Positions 25,294 through 34,163 of a stretch of 64,000 nucleotides of DNA are shown one piece after another. The position numbers and the translations under genes were made by a program. The stretch lies in contig JBHYCS010000016.1 of NCBI GenBank assembly GCA_051861445.1, positions 34,418 through 98,417 of the forward strand. The letters run 5' to 3'. The notes below the pieces were generated by a model, which saw only the letters and a program-made list of their open reading frames with translations, did no database searches and was not told the origin of the DNA. Each line of letters begins with the position of its first letter. The first letter of the stretch is position 1. Origin of the DNA: Parasediminibacterium sp051861445 (GTDB lineage: Bacteria; Bacteroidota; Bacteroidia; Chitinophagales; Chitinophagaceae).

Positions 25294-26847
25294 ATGCAGT
25301 TCGAAAAAGACATATTTATAAGCTATGCTCATATAGATGATGAATCGCTGATAGAAACTCAGAAGGGTTGGGTAAGCGATTTTCATAGAGCATTAGAAAT
25401 TAGATTGGCACAATTACTTGGTCGTAGACCAGTCATTTGGAGAGATCCATCTTTGCAAGGCAACCATTTGTTTGATAAGCAAATTGTAGATCAGTTTAGT
25501 AAGGTGGCCATTGTAATTTCTATTCTAACACCACGTTATGTAAAAAGCGAATGGTGTGTAAGAGAGGTAAACGAATTTTATGATGCATGTCAAAAAAATA
25601 TTGGATTTAGTGTAAACAATAAAGCTAGAATATTTAAAATTATTAAAACACCTGTTCGTGTTGATTTGCACCCAACCGTAATTCAAAACATTTTAGGATA
25701 TGAATTTTATACAAGTGATGCAGCAACAGGTAGGGTAAAAGAATTTGCCCAAATGTTTGGTCAGCAAACAGATATGAGTTATTGGGAAAAATTAGATGAT
25801 GTTGCCAATGATATTTGCTCATTTTTAGAAAGTTTAGAAGGTAGTTCGGCAGCACCATCAAATCATGTAAATGTGCAGCCTGTTACCACAACAGCAACTA
25901 TAATTAATACACCAAAACAAGTTAATCAAACCAAAAAAATATATTTAGCTGAAAGCAGTTACGATACTTTAGAATTTAGAGATAGCTTAAAAAGAGAGTT
26001 ATTAGATTACGGTTATCAAATAATTCCTGATAAACAATTGCCATTAATTGGTCCAGTTTTATCTGAACAATTACCCAATTACTTAAAAGAGGCTCATCTT
26101 TCTGTGCATTTGGTTGGAGAAAATTATGGTGTTGTGCCAGAAGGTGCTAAAAAATCGATTGTAGAAATACAAAACGATATTGCTAGCAGTTTTAGTGCTT
26201 CTAATAATTTACAACGTTTAATTTGGATTCCTGAAAATGTAGAACCAGTAGATGAACGGCAAGCTCTTTTTCTAGAAAACCTAAAGACAGGCAAAGCCGG
26301 CATTTTAGGAGCCGATCTTGTACAAAGTTCGTTAGAAGATTTTAAAAGTGTGATGATGGATACGCTCAAGCGTATGGAGGAAAAAGAGAAAAAAGCAGCA
26401 ACTACAATTGATACATTTGTTAATAACGACTTATTATCTACCAATAGCGGCTCTAAATTGGTGTATTTAATTTGTGATTTATCAGATATAGATGCCATAC
26501 AACCATTAGAAGATTTTTTATTTAATAATGGCTACGAAGTAGTAATACCCATTTTTGATGGCGACGAATCGCAAATAAGAGAAGACCATACCGAAAATCT
26601 AAAAAATTGTAATGCTTGCATTATATTCTTTGGCAATGCAAATGAATTATGGTTACGAAGTAAGATGAGAGATTTCATGAAAATTAGTGGATATGGAAGA
26701 ACACAACCACTAAATGCCAAAGCAGTGTATGTAGCAGCACCAACTACCGCTTCAAAAGCTAGGTTTAGAACTTTAGAGGCGGAAGTAATTAATGCTATGG
26801 ATGCATTACCAGTTGATAAATTAAAAAGCTTTTTGCAAAAAATATAA
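25294..26847 (+). CDS. TIR-domain protein with two further signalling-type domains
   Basis: A 517-residue protein. Residues 1-185 form a TIR domain: FEKDIFISYAHIDDESL, then VIWRDPSL, then FSKVAIVISILTPRYVKSEW and CVREVNEF, with W87, C88 and the likely catalytic Glu E91 of NAD-cleaving TIRs. Residues about 215-370 (KIYLAESSYDTLEFRDSLKR, HLVGENYGVVPEGAKKSIVE) resemble DUF4062-like domains that often accompany TIR or STAND proteins. The C-terminal part (KLVYLICDLSDIDAIQPLED, ACIIFFGNANELW) is a second TIR-like or related Rossmannoid fold. Bacterial TIRs hydrolyse or cyclise NAD during immunity and signalling. Whether this one is an enzyme or an adaptor is open. It is cytoplasmic, with no TM or signal, and is translationally coupled to the RyR gene. 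Confidence 0.85.
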   Translation: MQFEKDIFISYAHIDDESLIETQKGWVSDFHRALEIRLAQLLGRRPVIWRDPSLQGNHLFDKQIVDQFSKVAIVISILTPRYVKSEWCVREVNEFYDACQKNIGFSVNNKARIFKIIKTPVRVDLHPTVIQNILGYEFYTSDAATGRVKEFAQMFGQQTDMSYWEKLDDVANDICSFLESLEGSSAAPSNHVNVQPVTTTATIINTPKQVNQTKKIYLAESSYDTLEFRDSLKRELLDYGYQIIPDKQLPLIGPVLSEQLPNYLKEAHLSVHLVGENYGVVPEGAKKSIVEIQNDIASSFSASNNLQRLIWIPENVEPVDERQALFLENLKTGKAGILGADLVQSSLEDFKSVMMDTLKRMEEKEKKAATTIDTFVNNDLLSTNSGSKLVYLICDLSDIDAIQPLEDFLFNNGYEVVIPIFDGDESQIREDHTENLKNCNACIIFFGNANELWLRSKMRDFMKISGYGRTQPLNAKAVYVAAPTTASKARFRTLEAEVINAMDALPVDKLKSFLQKI

Positions 26848-26856
26848 TCGCTACAG

Positions 26857-29800
26857 ATGGTACAAGAAGAAACAATCCACTTCAATCCGTTTCCAGGGCT
26901 AAGAGCCTTTGAGGAAGAGGAAGACGTACTTTTCTTTGGACGAGAAAAGCAAGTAGATGAGTTATTGAAAAAATTGAGAACCAGTAGATTCTTAGTCGTA
27001 ATTGGTTCGTCAGGTAGTGGTAAATCGTCTTTGGTAAAATCTGGATTAATTCCTGCTTTATATAGTGGGTTAATGGCTGGTGCAGGCAGTAATTGGAGAA
27101 TGTGTACGTTTCGTCCCGGTAACGATCCTGTAGGAAATATGGCAAAAGCTTTAAGCGAAGATGGTGTTTTGTATCATCAACAAACAGAAGCTGATGTACA
27201 AACCTATAGTGCTATTAATGAAAGTATTTTACGTAGAAGTAATTTAGGATTAATAGAAGCTTATCGTCAATCAGGCATTGATCCCAAAAATAAACTCTTA
27301 GTATTAGTAGATCAGTTTGAAGAAATTTTTAGATTTAGCAGATACGAAAAAGAAAATAAAGAAGGAAAAAGAGATGCTGTAGCATTCATTAATTTATTGC
27401 TAAAAGCTACGGAACAGAAGGAATTACCAATTTATGTGGTATTTACCATGAGAAGTGATTTCTTGGGTGATTGTACCGAATTTAGAGGATTGCCAGAAGC
27501 CATTAATGAAGGGCAATATTTAGTACCAAGAATGACGAGAGAAGAAAGGAGAGATGCCATTACTGGTCCTGTTGCTGTTGGTGGTGCAGAAATTGCTCCT
27601 CGATTATTAAATCAATTATTAAACGATGTTGGTGATAATCCAGACCAGCTACCCATTTTGCAACATGCCTTAATGCGTACTTGGGATATTTGGAAGAAAA
27701 AAAATGCCGATGAACGACCACTTGACTTAGAAGATTATGAAGAAGTAGGCACCATGAGTCATGCCTTATCTCAACATGCAGAAGAGGCTTATGCAGAGTT
27801 AGAAACCGATAAGGAAAGACAAATTTGCGAAAGTTTATTTAAAGCATTAACCGATAAAGGAAGTGATGCGAGAGGAATTAGAAGACCAAGACGTTTGTCT
27901 GAAATTTGTGAACTTTCTGGAGCAAATATTGAAGAAGTTAAAGCCATTATTGAAATTTTTAGAAAAAAAGGACGTGGATTTTTAATGCCTCCTGTTGGCG
28001 TTGAACTAAATGAATCCACAATTATTGATATTTCTCATGAAAGTATCATGAGGGTTTGGGAAAGATTGATGGATTGGGTAGATGAAGAAAATCAATCGGC
28101 AGAAGTGTATTTGCGTTTGTGTGAAGCAGCTAATTTATATGAATCTGGAAAAGGAAGTTTATGGAGAGATCCTGAATTACAGCTTGCTTGGAAATGGAAA
28201 GAAGAAAACAATCCGAATGCCACTTGGGCTAGCCGCTACAACGATTATTTTGATAAGGCTATTCTGTTTTTAGAACATAGCAAAAAACAATCAGAGTTAC
28301 AATTATTGCATAAAGAGTTGATGCAAAAAAGGCGTTTAAAAAGAGCTAAAATTGTAGCCATTGTTATTGCCCTTATTGCATTGATTGCATTTTTATTGGC
28401 CATTAATTCATTCCGTCAAAAAACAATTGCAGACAAGCAAAAGCAAATTGCTGTTTTAAAAAGTGCGGAAGCATTAAAACAACAAAAAATTGCACAGCAA
28501 CAAACTAAAATTGCTGTACAAAAAGGGCAAGAAGCTTTAGAGCAAAAAATGGCAGCAGAAGCTAGTAAAAACGAAGCATTAGCTCAAAAAGCAATTGCAG
28601 AAAAACAGCGAATTAAAGCACAAGAAAGTGAGCAACGAGCCAAAATGCAAGAAGCCATTGCTAAAAGTGAAAAAGAAAGAGCTGAAAAACAAAAAATTAT
28701 TGCAGAAGAAAATGCTGAGATTGCTAGACAGCAAACTGCTATTGCTAAAGAATTGAAAGAAAGAGCAGAAGCAAATGAACGTGTAGCCATTCAGCAAAAA
28801 GAACTATCCAATAAATTAAAAGATTTAGCTGAAAGTAGAAACTTAGCCAACCAAGCCATTTTGTTGTTAAACGAAAGTAAAGCAACCGATAGCAAAAAAT
28901 TAGCATTAGATGCTTATGAATTGAATGAAAAAAATGAAGGGCCAAAACAAAATAGTGAGGTATATGCTGCTTTAAGTTTTAACTGGAATAAAAGTATCAA
29001 TTATACCAATCAGGCTTTGTACCACCAATATCCTGTAAAGTGTATGGTGTTTAAACCGAAATCGAATATTTTGTTTACAACCGATGAATCTGGTTTAATT
29101 TATACATCTAAAGCTGAAAACGGAATTGTTCAACCCATTTCAAAAATCAATATCAAACAAGATATACGAAGCATTGCCATTTCACCCGATGGTAATAAAT
29201 TGTTGGTAGCAACTGCAATGGGTAAAGCATTTATTTACACCATAAATACCAATAATACTTTATTAGAAATTGGCAGTTTTGCTTTTGCAGGTATTGCTAC
29301 CAAAGCTTTATTTGTAAACAATAATTATCTGTTTGTATTAAGCAACAAAGAAATTAAACGTGTGAAAATAGAAACCAATAATGCATTGGTTTTAGAAACA
29401 TCTATTGCTGCCGACCAAATGAATGCAATTGCTTTAACTAAAGCCGGTAAAATTTATGCAGCCTTTAGTAATAAAATACTGGTATACAATACTTGGAACG
29501 ATGTTTTGGTAAATACGGCACAATCGTATGAACTTGCTTCAAAAATTACAAGTTTATCCATTGATGAATCTGAAAATTATATTGCCGCAGGAACTTATGA
29601 TGGTGGTGTGTGGATTAAAGATTTAAAATCGAATAAGCAGCCATTTAGTCAAAACATCCATAAATCAATGGTAAACGATCTTAAATTTCATACCATACCT
29701 AGCGGAAACTTGCAGCTAGCAACAGCAGGAGCAGACCAAACAGTACAGTTGATAGATGTTAAAGCTGCTACCAGTAAAATTAAAGAAGATATTCTAGTTT

Positions 29801-29937
29801 TAAGAGGACATAGCAAATGGGTGTATCAAACTGTTTACAGTGCTGATGGAGCTTTTGTATACAGTAGTAGTGAAGATAAACGAATATTTGGTTGGCATAC
29901 TTCTACAAATGGTTTGTATAAAACCTTAAACCATTAA
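26857..29937 (+). CDS. nSTAND1 NTPase with TM helix, coiled coil and WD40-like repeats
   Basis: A 1026-residue protein. An nSTAND1-type NTPase occupies residues 10-430: FNPFPGLRAFEEEEDVLFFG, Walker A GSSGSGKS (50-57, K56), Walker B LLVLVDQFEEIF (D152, E155), a sensor-like VVFTMRSDFLG, and HALMRTWDIW. A TM helix (IVAIVIALIALIAFLLAI) lies near residue 500. A roughly 150-residue Ala/Gln/Lys/Glu coiled coil with short repeats follows. The C-terminal 300 residues contain degenerate WD40 blades (DIRSIAISPDGNKLLVATAM; LRGHSKWVYQTVYSADGAFV). STAND NTPases act as ligand-triggered switches or scaffolds. The topology places the NTPase in the cytoplasm and the coiled coil plus WD40 in the periplasm, an inside-out sensor arrangement. 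It lies 9 nt from the TIR gene and 5 nt from the receptor gene. Confidence 0.9.
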   Translation: MVQEETIHFNPFPGLRAFEEEEDVLFFGREKQVDELLKKLRTSRFLVVIGSSGSGKSSLVKSGLIPALYSGLMAGAGSNWRMCTFRPGNDPVGNMAKALSEDGVLYHQQTEADVQTYSAINESILRRSNLGLIEAYRQSGIDPKNKLLVLVDQFEEIFRFSRYEKENKEGKRDAVAFINLLLKATEQKELPIYVVFTMRSDFLGDCTEFRGLPEAINEGQYLVPRMTREERRDAITGPVAVGGAEIAPRLLNQLLNDVGDNPDQLPILQHALMRTWDIWKKKNADERPLDLEDYEEVGTMSHALSQHAEEAYAELETDKERQICESLFKALTDKGSDARGIRRPRRLSEICELSGANIEEVKAIIEIFRKKGRGFLMPPVGVELNESTIIDISHESIMRVWERLMDWVDEENQSAEVYLRLCEAANLYESGKGSLWRDPELQLAWKWKEENNPNATWASRYNDYFDKAILFLEHSKKQSELQLLHKELMQKRRLKRAKIVAIVIALIALIAFLLAINSFRQKTIADKQKQIAVLKSAEALKQQKIAQQQTKIAVQKGQEALEQKMAAEASKNEALAQKAIAEKQRIKAQESEQRAKMQEAIAKSEKERAEKQKIIAEENAEIARQQTAIAKELKERAEANERVAIQQKELSNKLKDLAESRNLANQAILLLNESKATDSKKLALDAYELNEKNEGPKQNSEVYAALSFNWNKSINYTNQALYHQYPVKCMVFKPKSNILFTTDESGLIYTSKAENGIVQPISKINIKQDIRSIAISPDGNKLLVATAMGKAFIYTINTNNTLLEIGSFAFAGIATKALFVNNNYLFVLSNKEIKRVKIETNNALVLETSIAADQMNAIALTKAGKIYAAFSNKILVYNTWNDVLVNTAQSYELASKITSLSIDESENYIAAGTYDGGVWIKDLKSNKQPFSQNIHKSMVNDLKFHTIPSGNLQLATAGADQTVQLIDVKAATSKIKEDILVLRGHSKWVYQTVYSADGAFVYSSSEDKRIFGWHTSTNGLYKTLNH

Positions 29938-29942
29938 TCAAT

Positions 29943-32513
29943 ATGTTAAGGAAATTATTTATTACAATTACAATCCTCACCAGCATTCAGGTTTCTGCAC
30001 AGCTAAATTGTGCGTCTAATTCTGTTGCAGAAGCAGAGGCGTTTTATAACATTGGTAGATTTAGAGAATGTATCAACATTTTGCAAAATTGTATGGCTAA
30101 AAACAGTTTTGCGTACAGTGAAAAATTAGATGCTCATCGTTTATTATCGATGAGTTATTTAGCCATCGACTCGGTTGAACGTGCAGAAAGTAACATTCAA
30201 CAATTATTGCAAATAAGAGACGATTATTCTGCCGATACAAGAGATCCTGAACGTTTTAAAACTACGCTTGAAAAAGTAAGGGCATTAATGAGGGTAAATC
30301 TAGTATCATCAGTTTCAAAAAAGGCGGAAGATATTCGAAAAGCACCTGCAACCATTATTGTAGTTACCCAACAAGAGATTATGCAAAGAGGGTATTTAGA
30401 TTTGGTAGAATTGATTCAAGATTTACCAGGTTTTGAGGTAGCTAATGGATATGGCGTCAATTATACTACCATTTACCAAAGAGGATTAAGAACCACAACA
30501 ACAGAAAAAACGCTTTTATTAATTGATGGAGTAGAGGAAAATGATTTATGGAGTAATACGGCCGATTTATCTCGTCAATACCCATTAACCAATATCAAAA
30601 GAGTTGAAGTAATTTATGGTCCAGCATCTACTATGTATGGTAGTAATGCATTTACAGGAGTCATAAATATCATTACCAAAGAACCAGAAGAAATTGCAAA
30701 AGCAGGAAGAAATTTTGGGGTAAATATTAGCGGCGGTTATGGTAGTTTCAATACAAGATATGCAGACGTAACTACTGCATACAAAAAAGATTTGTTTGCA
30801 GTTTCAGTAAATGCAAGATTTTACGAAAGTGATAGACATGATTTATCGTCTCAGCGGTTTTTCGATTATGATCCTGCTGTTTATGATGGCATTAACTACA
30901 AAACATTAATGAACATCAGAACTGGTGCACAGGCTTACATTACAGCCAATTCTTTACCTACAACTAGTCCTTATTATACCATTTTTGGGCCTACAGGTAA
31001 CGCAGACAGTATTATACTAACGGATGCAGGACAAGCTTATGCAAGAACCCTCGATAAAGGTGCTTATAATGCTACTGTTTTAGGAAAACGTGTGGGTTAT
31101 TCTAATCCATCAAAAAATGTTTTCTTAAGTTCAAAGATTTCTGTTGGAAGTTTTACAATTGGTATGCAAACGATGCATCGGCAAGAAGCTGCAGGTACAT
31201 TATATACCGATCAGTTTGCTGATATGAATAATGTGTATTGGATTCCACAGAGAAGTTATGTATACATGAAATACGAACGAAAGCTGAGTAATAAGTTAAT
31301 GTTTAGTAGTTTCTCAAATTACCGAAATCATGGTTTAGACAACAATACAAGAGTAGCATCGGTAAGTAATTATGCTAGAAGAAATTTAGGTATCAGAGAT
31401 TTGGTTAGAAATGTTGCTCCTGTTTATAACACAACATACTTTTATCAAACCAATAAACAATTTAGATCCGAGTTGAAGTTTTTGTACACACCAACTCAAA
31501 ATTTATACTTAGTTGCTGGTGTAGAATACAGAAATAGCCAACTACAGGGGAATTATTTAAACACAACCAATATTCCAAATCCTGAAGAGTTAGGAACATT
31601 TACAGGTGCTGCTGCTGGCGGTAATCAATTTAATGTGAATGATATTGGTGTATATGCTCAAGCAAGTTATAGATATAAAGAACATTGGGGTTTTACAGGT
31701 GGTTTACGTGTAGATAAAAACGTTATTAGACAAAATGGTGGTTATGGAGATGAATATAACCCTCGTTTTGTAATTGATTATGTAAAAAAAGATTGGGTAG
31801 TAAAAGCCATTTATAGTCGTGGTATCATGAACGTATCAAATTTTACCAAGTTTTCAACTGCTGGTGGAAGAATTCCCAATCCTAATTTAAAAACAGAAAG
31901 TATTGAGAATTTTGAATTTTATATTAGCAAAAAAATAAACAAGCAACTGACATTTGATGTCAGTGTTTATGAATCTTTTGTAGAGGATGTGGTTGCTGTA
32001 AAAGTTTTATCTGCCACTACATCACAAAATCAAAACTTAGGTGCATTTAAAATTTTAGGCTTACAAAGCAATTTCAATTACAACATTAAAAATGGTTCTA
32101 TAATTCTAAATTATTCTTACACCGATCCTAAGCAAACAAAAGACGATAATGGCAACAATGTTTCTCTAAGAGTAGGAGATATTGCAACACATCATGTAAA
32201 TATTATTGGTAACTATTTGTTTTTTAACAAACTCAATTTGAACATTAGAACCAATATTTTAAGTTCTAAAAAAACAGGTGTTGGAACTTCTGTACCAGCA
32301 AATCCTGAAACTTTTCCTGGTTATTTTATAAGTAATGGAACAATAAGTTTAGTAAACATGGTAAAAAATGCAACACTACAACTGATTTGTAACAATATTT
32401 TCGATAGAAGATACTTTCATCCAGGTGCAAGAGCTGCTGATGGCATTTCAACACCATCCAGCATTTTACAACCTGAACGAAACTTCTTCATTCGATTTAA
32501 TTACGACTTTTAA
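29943..32513 (+). CDS. TonB-dependent receptor with TPR-like N-terminal extension
   Basis: An 856-residue outer-membrane protein. The signal peptide ends at VSAQ. Residues 25-115 form helix pairs resembling TPRs (AEAEAFYNIGRFRECINILQ, LLSMSYLAIDSVERAES). The plug domain follows (RKAPATIIVVTQQEIMQRGY, IYQRGLRTTTTEKTLLLIDG, VEVIYGPASTMYGSNAFTGV). Next is a 22-strand-type barrel ending ERNFFIRFNYDF. Known TonB receptors import siderophores, cobalamin or glycans. Here the receptor is the last gene of the RyR/TIR/STAND operon, 5 nt after the STAND gene, which is unusual. The periplasmic TPR-like extension could bind the WD40/coiled-coil part of the STAND protein. The ligand cannot be told from sequence. 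No clear terminator follows. Confidence 0.92.
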   Translation: MLRKLFITITILTSIQVSAQLNCASNSVAEAEAFYNIGRFRECINILQNCMAKNSFAYSEKLDAHRLLSMSYLAIDSVERAESNIQQLLQIRDDYSADTRDPERFKTTLEKVRALMRVNLVSSVSKKAEDIRKAPATIIVVTQQEIMQRGYLDLVELIQDLPGFEVANGYGVNYTTIYQRGLRTTTTEKTLLLIDGVEENDLWSNTADLSRQYPLTNIKRVEVIYGPASTMYGSNAFTGVINIITKEPEEIAKAGRNFGVNISGGYGSFNTRYADVTTAYKKDLFAVSVNARFYESDRHDLSSQRFFDYDPAVYDGINYKTLMNIRTGAQAYITANSLPTTSPYYTIFGPTGNADSIILTDAGQAYARTLDKGAYNATVLGKRVGYSNPSKNVFLSSKISVGSFTIGMQTMHRQEAAGTLYTDQFADMNNVYWIPQRSYVYMKYERKLSNKLMFSSFSNYRNHGLDNNTRVASVSNYARRNLGIRDLVRNVAPVYNTTYFYQTNKQFRSELKFLYTPTQNLYLVAGVEYRNSQLQGNYLNTTNIPNPEELGTFTGAAAGGNQFNVNDIGVYAQASYRYKEHWGFTGGLRVDKNVIRQNGGYGDEYNPRFVIDYVKKDWVVKAIYSRGIMNVSNFTKFSTAGGRIPNPNLKTESIENFEFYISKKINKQLTFDVSVYESFVEDVVAVKVLSATTSQNQNLGAFKILGLQSNFNYNIKNGSIILNYSYTDPKQTKDDNGNNVSLRVGDIATHHVNIIGNYLFFNKLNLNIRTNILSSKKTGVGTSVPANPETFPGYFISNGTISLVNMVKNATLQLICNNIFDRRYFHPGARAADGISTPSSILQPERNFFIRFNYDF

Positions 32514-32628
32514 ATTAATCAACCCCCAAATTTTAAATGACAAATTGAACATTTATTTCATTCAAACAATTAATGTTTAGCTAATGGTAGAGTATTTATC
32601 TACACATCAAAAAGTAAAATCCATTTCT

Positions 32629-33480
32629 ATGCAGGTATTTAGAGCAAAAGCATTTACTTCTTCAAAGCAGATTGACAGTAAAGATATATTGGGCAATCCT
32701 GCTAGCGTTGTATTTTGCAATGCTCATTTTCCTACAGTAGAAGAGATGCGTAAAATAGCGATCTCAGAAAAATCTCCTATGACAGCCTTTTTGGTTCAAA
32801 AAGCCAATACATCAGATTTTCAAATTCAATTTTTTACACCTGCTGGCGAACAGTTTGGTTTGTGTGGGCATGCTACGTTGGTAGCTGCTTATTTCATTTA
32901 CCAACTTTTCGGCTTTGAAAAAGCTTTCTTTTATAAAAATGATATTCTGATTATTGAAAGTCAAAAACAAAATGGTGGTTATAAAATTAGTTTACCAGCA
33001 TATTCTTCAGAAACGATTAGTTTTAACCAAGCAACAACGTATTTGAATGATTTAGGAATTGACCAACGATATTTTCAAGCTGCTTATTTCTGCAAACAGA
33101 TTAATGATGTTATTCTAGTACTAAACAAGGTAGATGCCTTAAGAACTGCTCATCCAAATTTTCAAATGCTAAAAGAGCATTTGGCTGATAAAAATATAAG
33201 AGGCATTTTTATTACTGCATTGTCTAATTTACCCAATATCGACTATGAAGTACGAATTTTTGCTCCACATTTAGGTATCAATGAAGATATTTCTTGTGGT
33301 TCTGCAAATTGCTCTATTTTGCCACTTTGGGCTCAATTGTTTACCAAAAAAGAAGATACAGAAATATACACCATTTTGTGTCCATATAATACAGAAAGCA
33401 ATAAGTTTGGTGGACTCGAAGAAGGTACGTATTTACACGAAAAAGATACAATTTTAATTGGTGGAAGAATCAGCGATTAA
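32629..33480 (+). CDS. PhzF-family protein lacking the catalytic Glu
   Basis: A 283-residue PhzF-fold protein, starting at MQVFRAKAFTSS (ATG 32629); an in-frame ATG at 32584 would add 15 residues that do not fit the family. Family motifs are GNPASVVFCNAHFPTVEEM, FGLCGHATLVAAYFIY and the second-half loop NEDISCGSANCSILPLW. The usual N-L-S-E-T-A-F active-site motif here reads KSPMTAFL, so the general acid/base Glu is replaced by Met (M51). The aligned residue in the other PhzF-family protein in this window is E47. It may be inactive as an isomerase, or bind a different ligand. It begins about 115 nt after the TonB receptor gene and 35 nt before an acetyltransferase gene. Confidence 0.82.
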   Translation: MQVFRAKAFTSSKQIDSKDILGNPASVVFCNAHFPTVEEMRKIAISEKSPMTAFLVQKANTSDFQIQFFTPAGEQFGLCGHATLVAAYFIYQLFGFEKAFFYKNDILIIESQKQNGGYKISLPAYSSETISFNQATTYLNDLGIDQRYFQAAYFCKQINDVILVLNKVDALRTAHPNFQMLKEHLADKNIRGIFITALSNLPNIDYEVRIFAPHLGINEDISCGSANCSILPLWAQLFTKKEDTEIYTILCPYNTESNKFGGLEEGTYLHEKDTILIGGRISD

Positions 33481-33515
33481 TGAATTACTGATTGAAAGAT
33501 TTTAAAAGCCATTTC

Positions 33516-34073
33516 ATGAAATACACCTTACAGTTAAATAATAATGAATCGGTTATTGCTGAAATAAAACCTGCTGTTCAAAATGATATAGCAGAACTGT
33601 TGGCATTAAATCAAAAATGGCAGTTGGTAAATTTGAATAATCAAACTGAAAAAGGGTTTTTAGGCGGAAGTTTTGATACGGAAACCTTTTCATATTTAAT
33701 TGATGAAAATGCAGTAATTGTTGCAAAAGTGAATCACAAACTTGTTGCATACATGCTTAGCATTAATCATATAGAAACAGGTGTATTGCTAGAGCATAGA
33801 ACAATGGCTAATAAAGTAATTGCTGATGGATTGGTGCCACTTGACAGTAAAATTGCTATTGGTATTCAAACAGCTGTGGAAGAAGCGTATCATGGCACAG
33901 GATTAATTGTAATGGTTAGAAATGAGTTTAAGAATTTAATGAGAAGCAGATACCAATATTTTTTTACTACCATTTCAACAGATAATGTTCGTTCATATAA
34001 ATCTGCAACCAAATTTGGATGGCAAGTTGTTGAACAAAATGAGCATCATTATTATTTGATTCTCAAAGTTTAA
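33516..34073 (+). CDS. GNAT-like N-acetyltransferase
   Basis: A 185-residue protein from ATG 33516; an upstream in-frame TTG at 33492 is less likely. The fold resembles Gcn5-related acetyltransferases: VIAEIKPAVQNDIAELLALN at the N-terminus, VIVAKVNHKLVAYMLSI strands, the acetyl-CoA-loop-like AVEEAYHGTGLIVMVRNEF, and a C-terminal DNVRSYKSATKFGWQVVEQN segment typical of GNATs. The canonical Q/RxxGxG/A is only approximately present (EEAYHGTG). Substrate unknown. It is 35 nt downstream of the PhzF-like gene and likely co-transcribed with it. Confidence 0.75.
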   Translation: MKYTLQLNNNESVIAEIKPAVQNDIAELLALNQKWQLVNLNNQTEKGFLGGSFDTETFSYLIDENAVIVAKVNHKLVAYMLSINHIETGVLLEHRTMANKVIADGLVPLDSKIAIGIQTAVEEAYHGTGLIVMVRNEFKNLMRSRYQYFFTTISTDNVRSYKSATKFGWQVVEQNEHHYYLILKV

Positions 34074-34163
34074 TTTATATTTGACTACTATACCTTTTCT
34101 CGACCCCCTAGCTTACGTTTATGCAATTATTAAAAAAAATTTCTTCATTAACCGACCATCCGT

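Noticed and set aside
28579..28797. Overlapping minus-strand frames inside the STAND gene's coiled coil
   Set aside because: They arise from the low-complexity Ala/Lys/Gln repeat on the coding strand.
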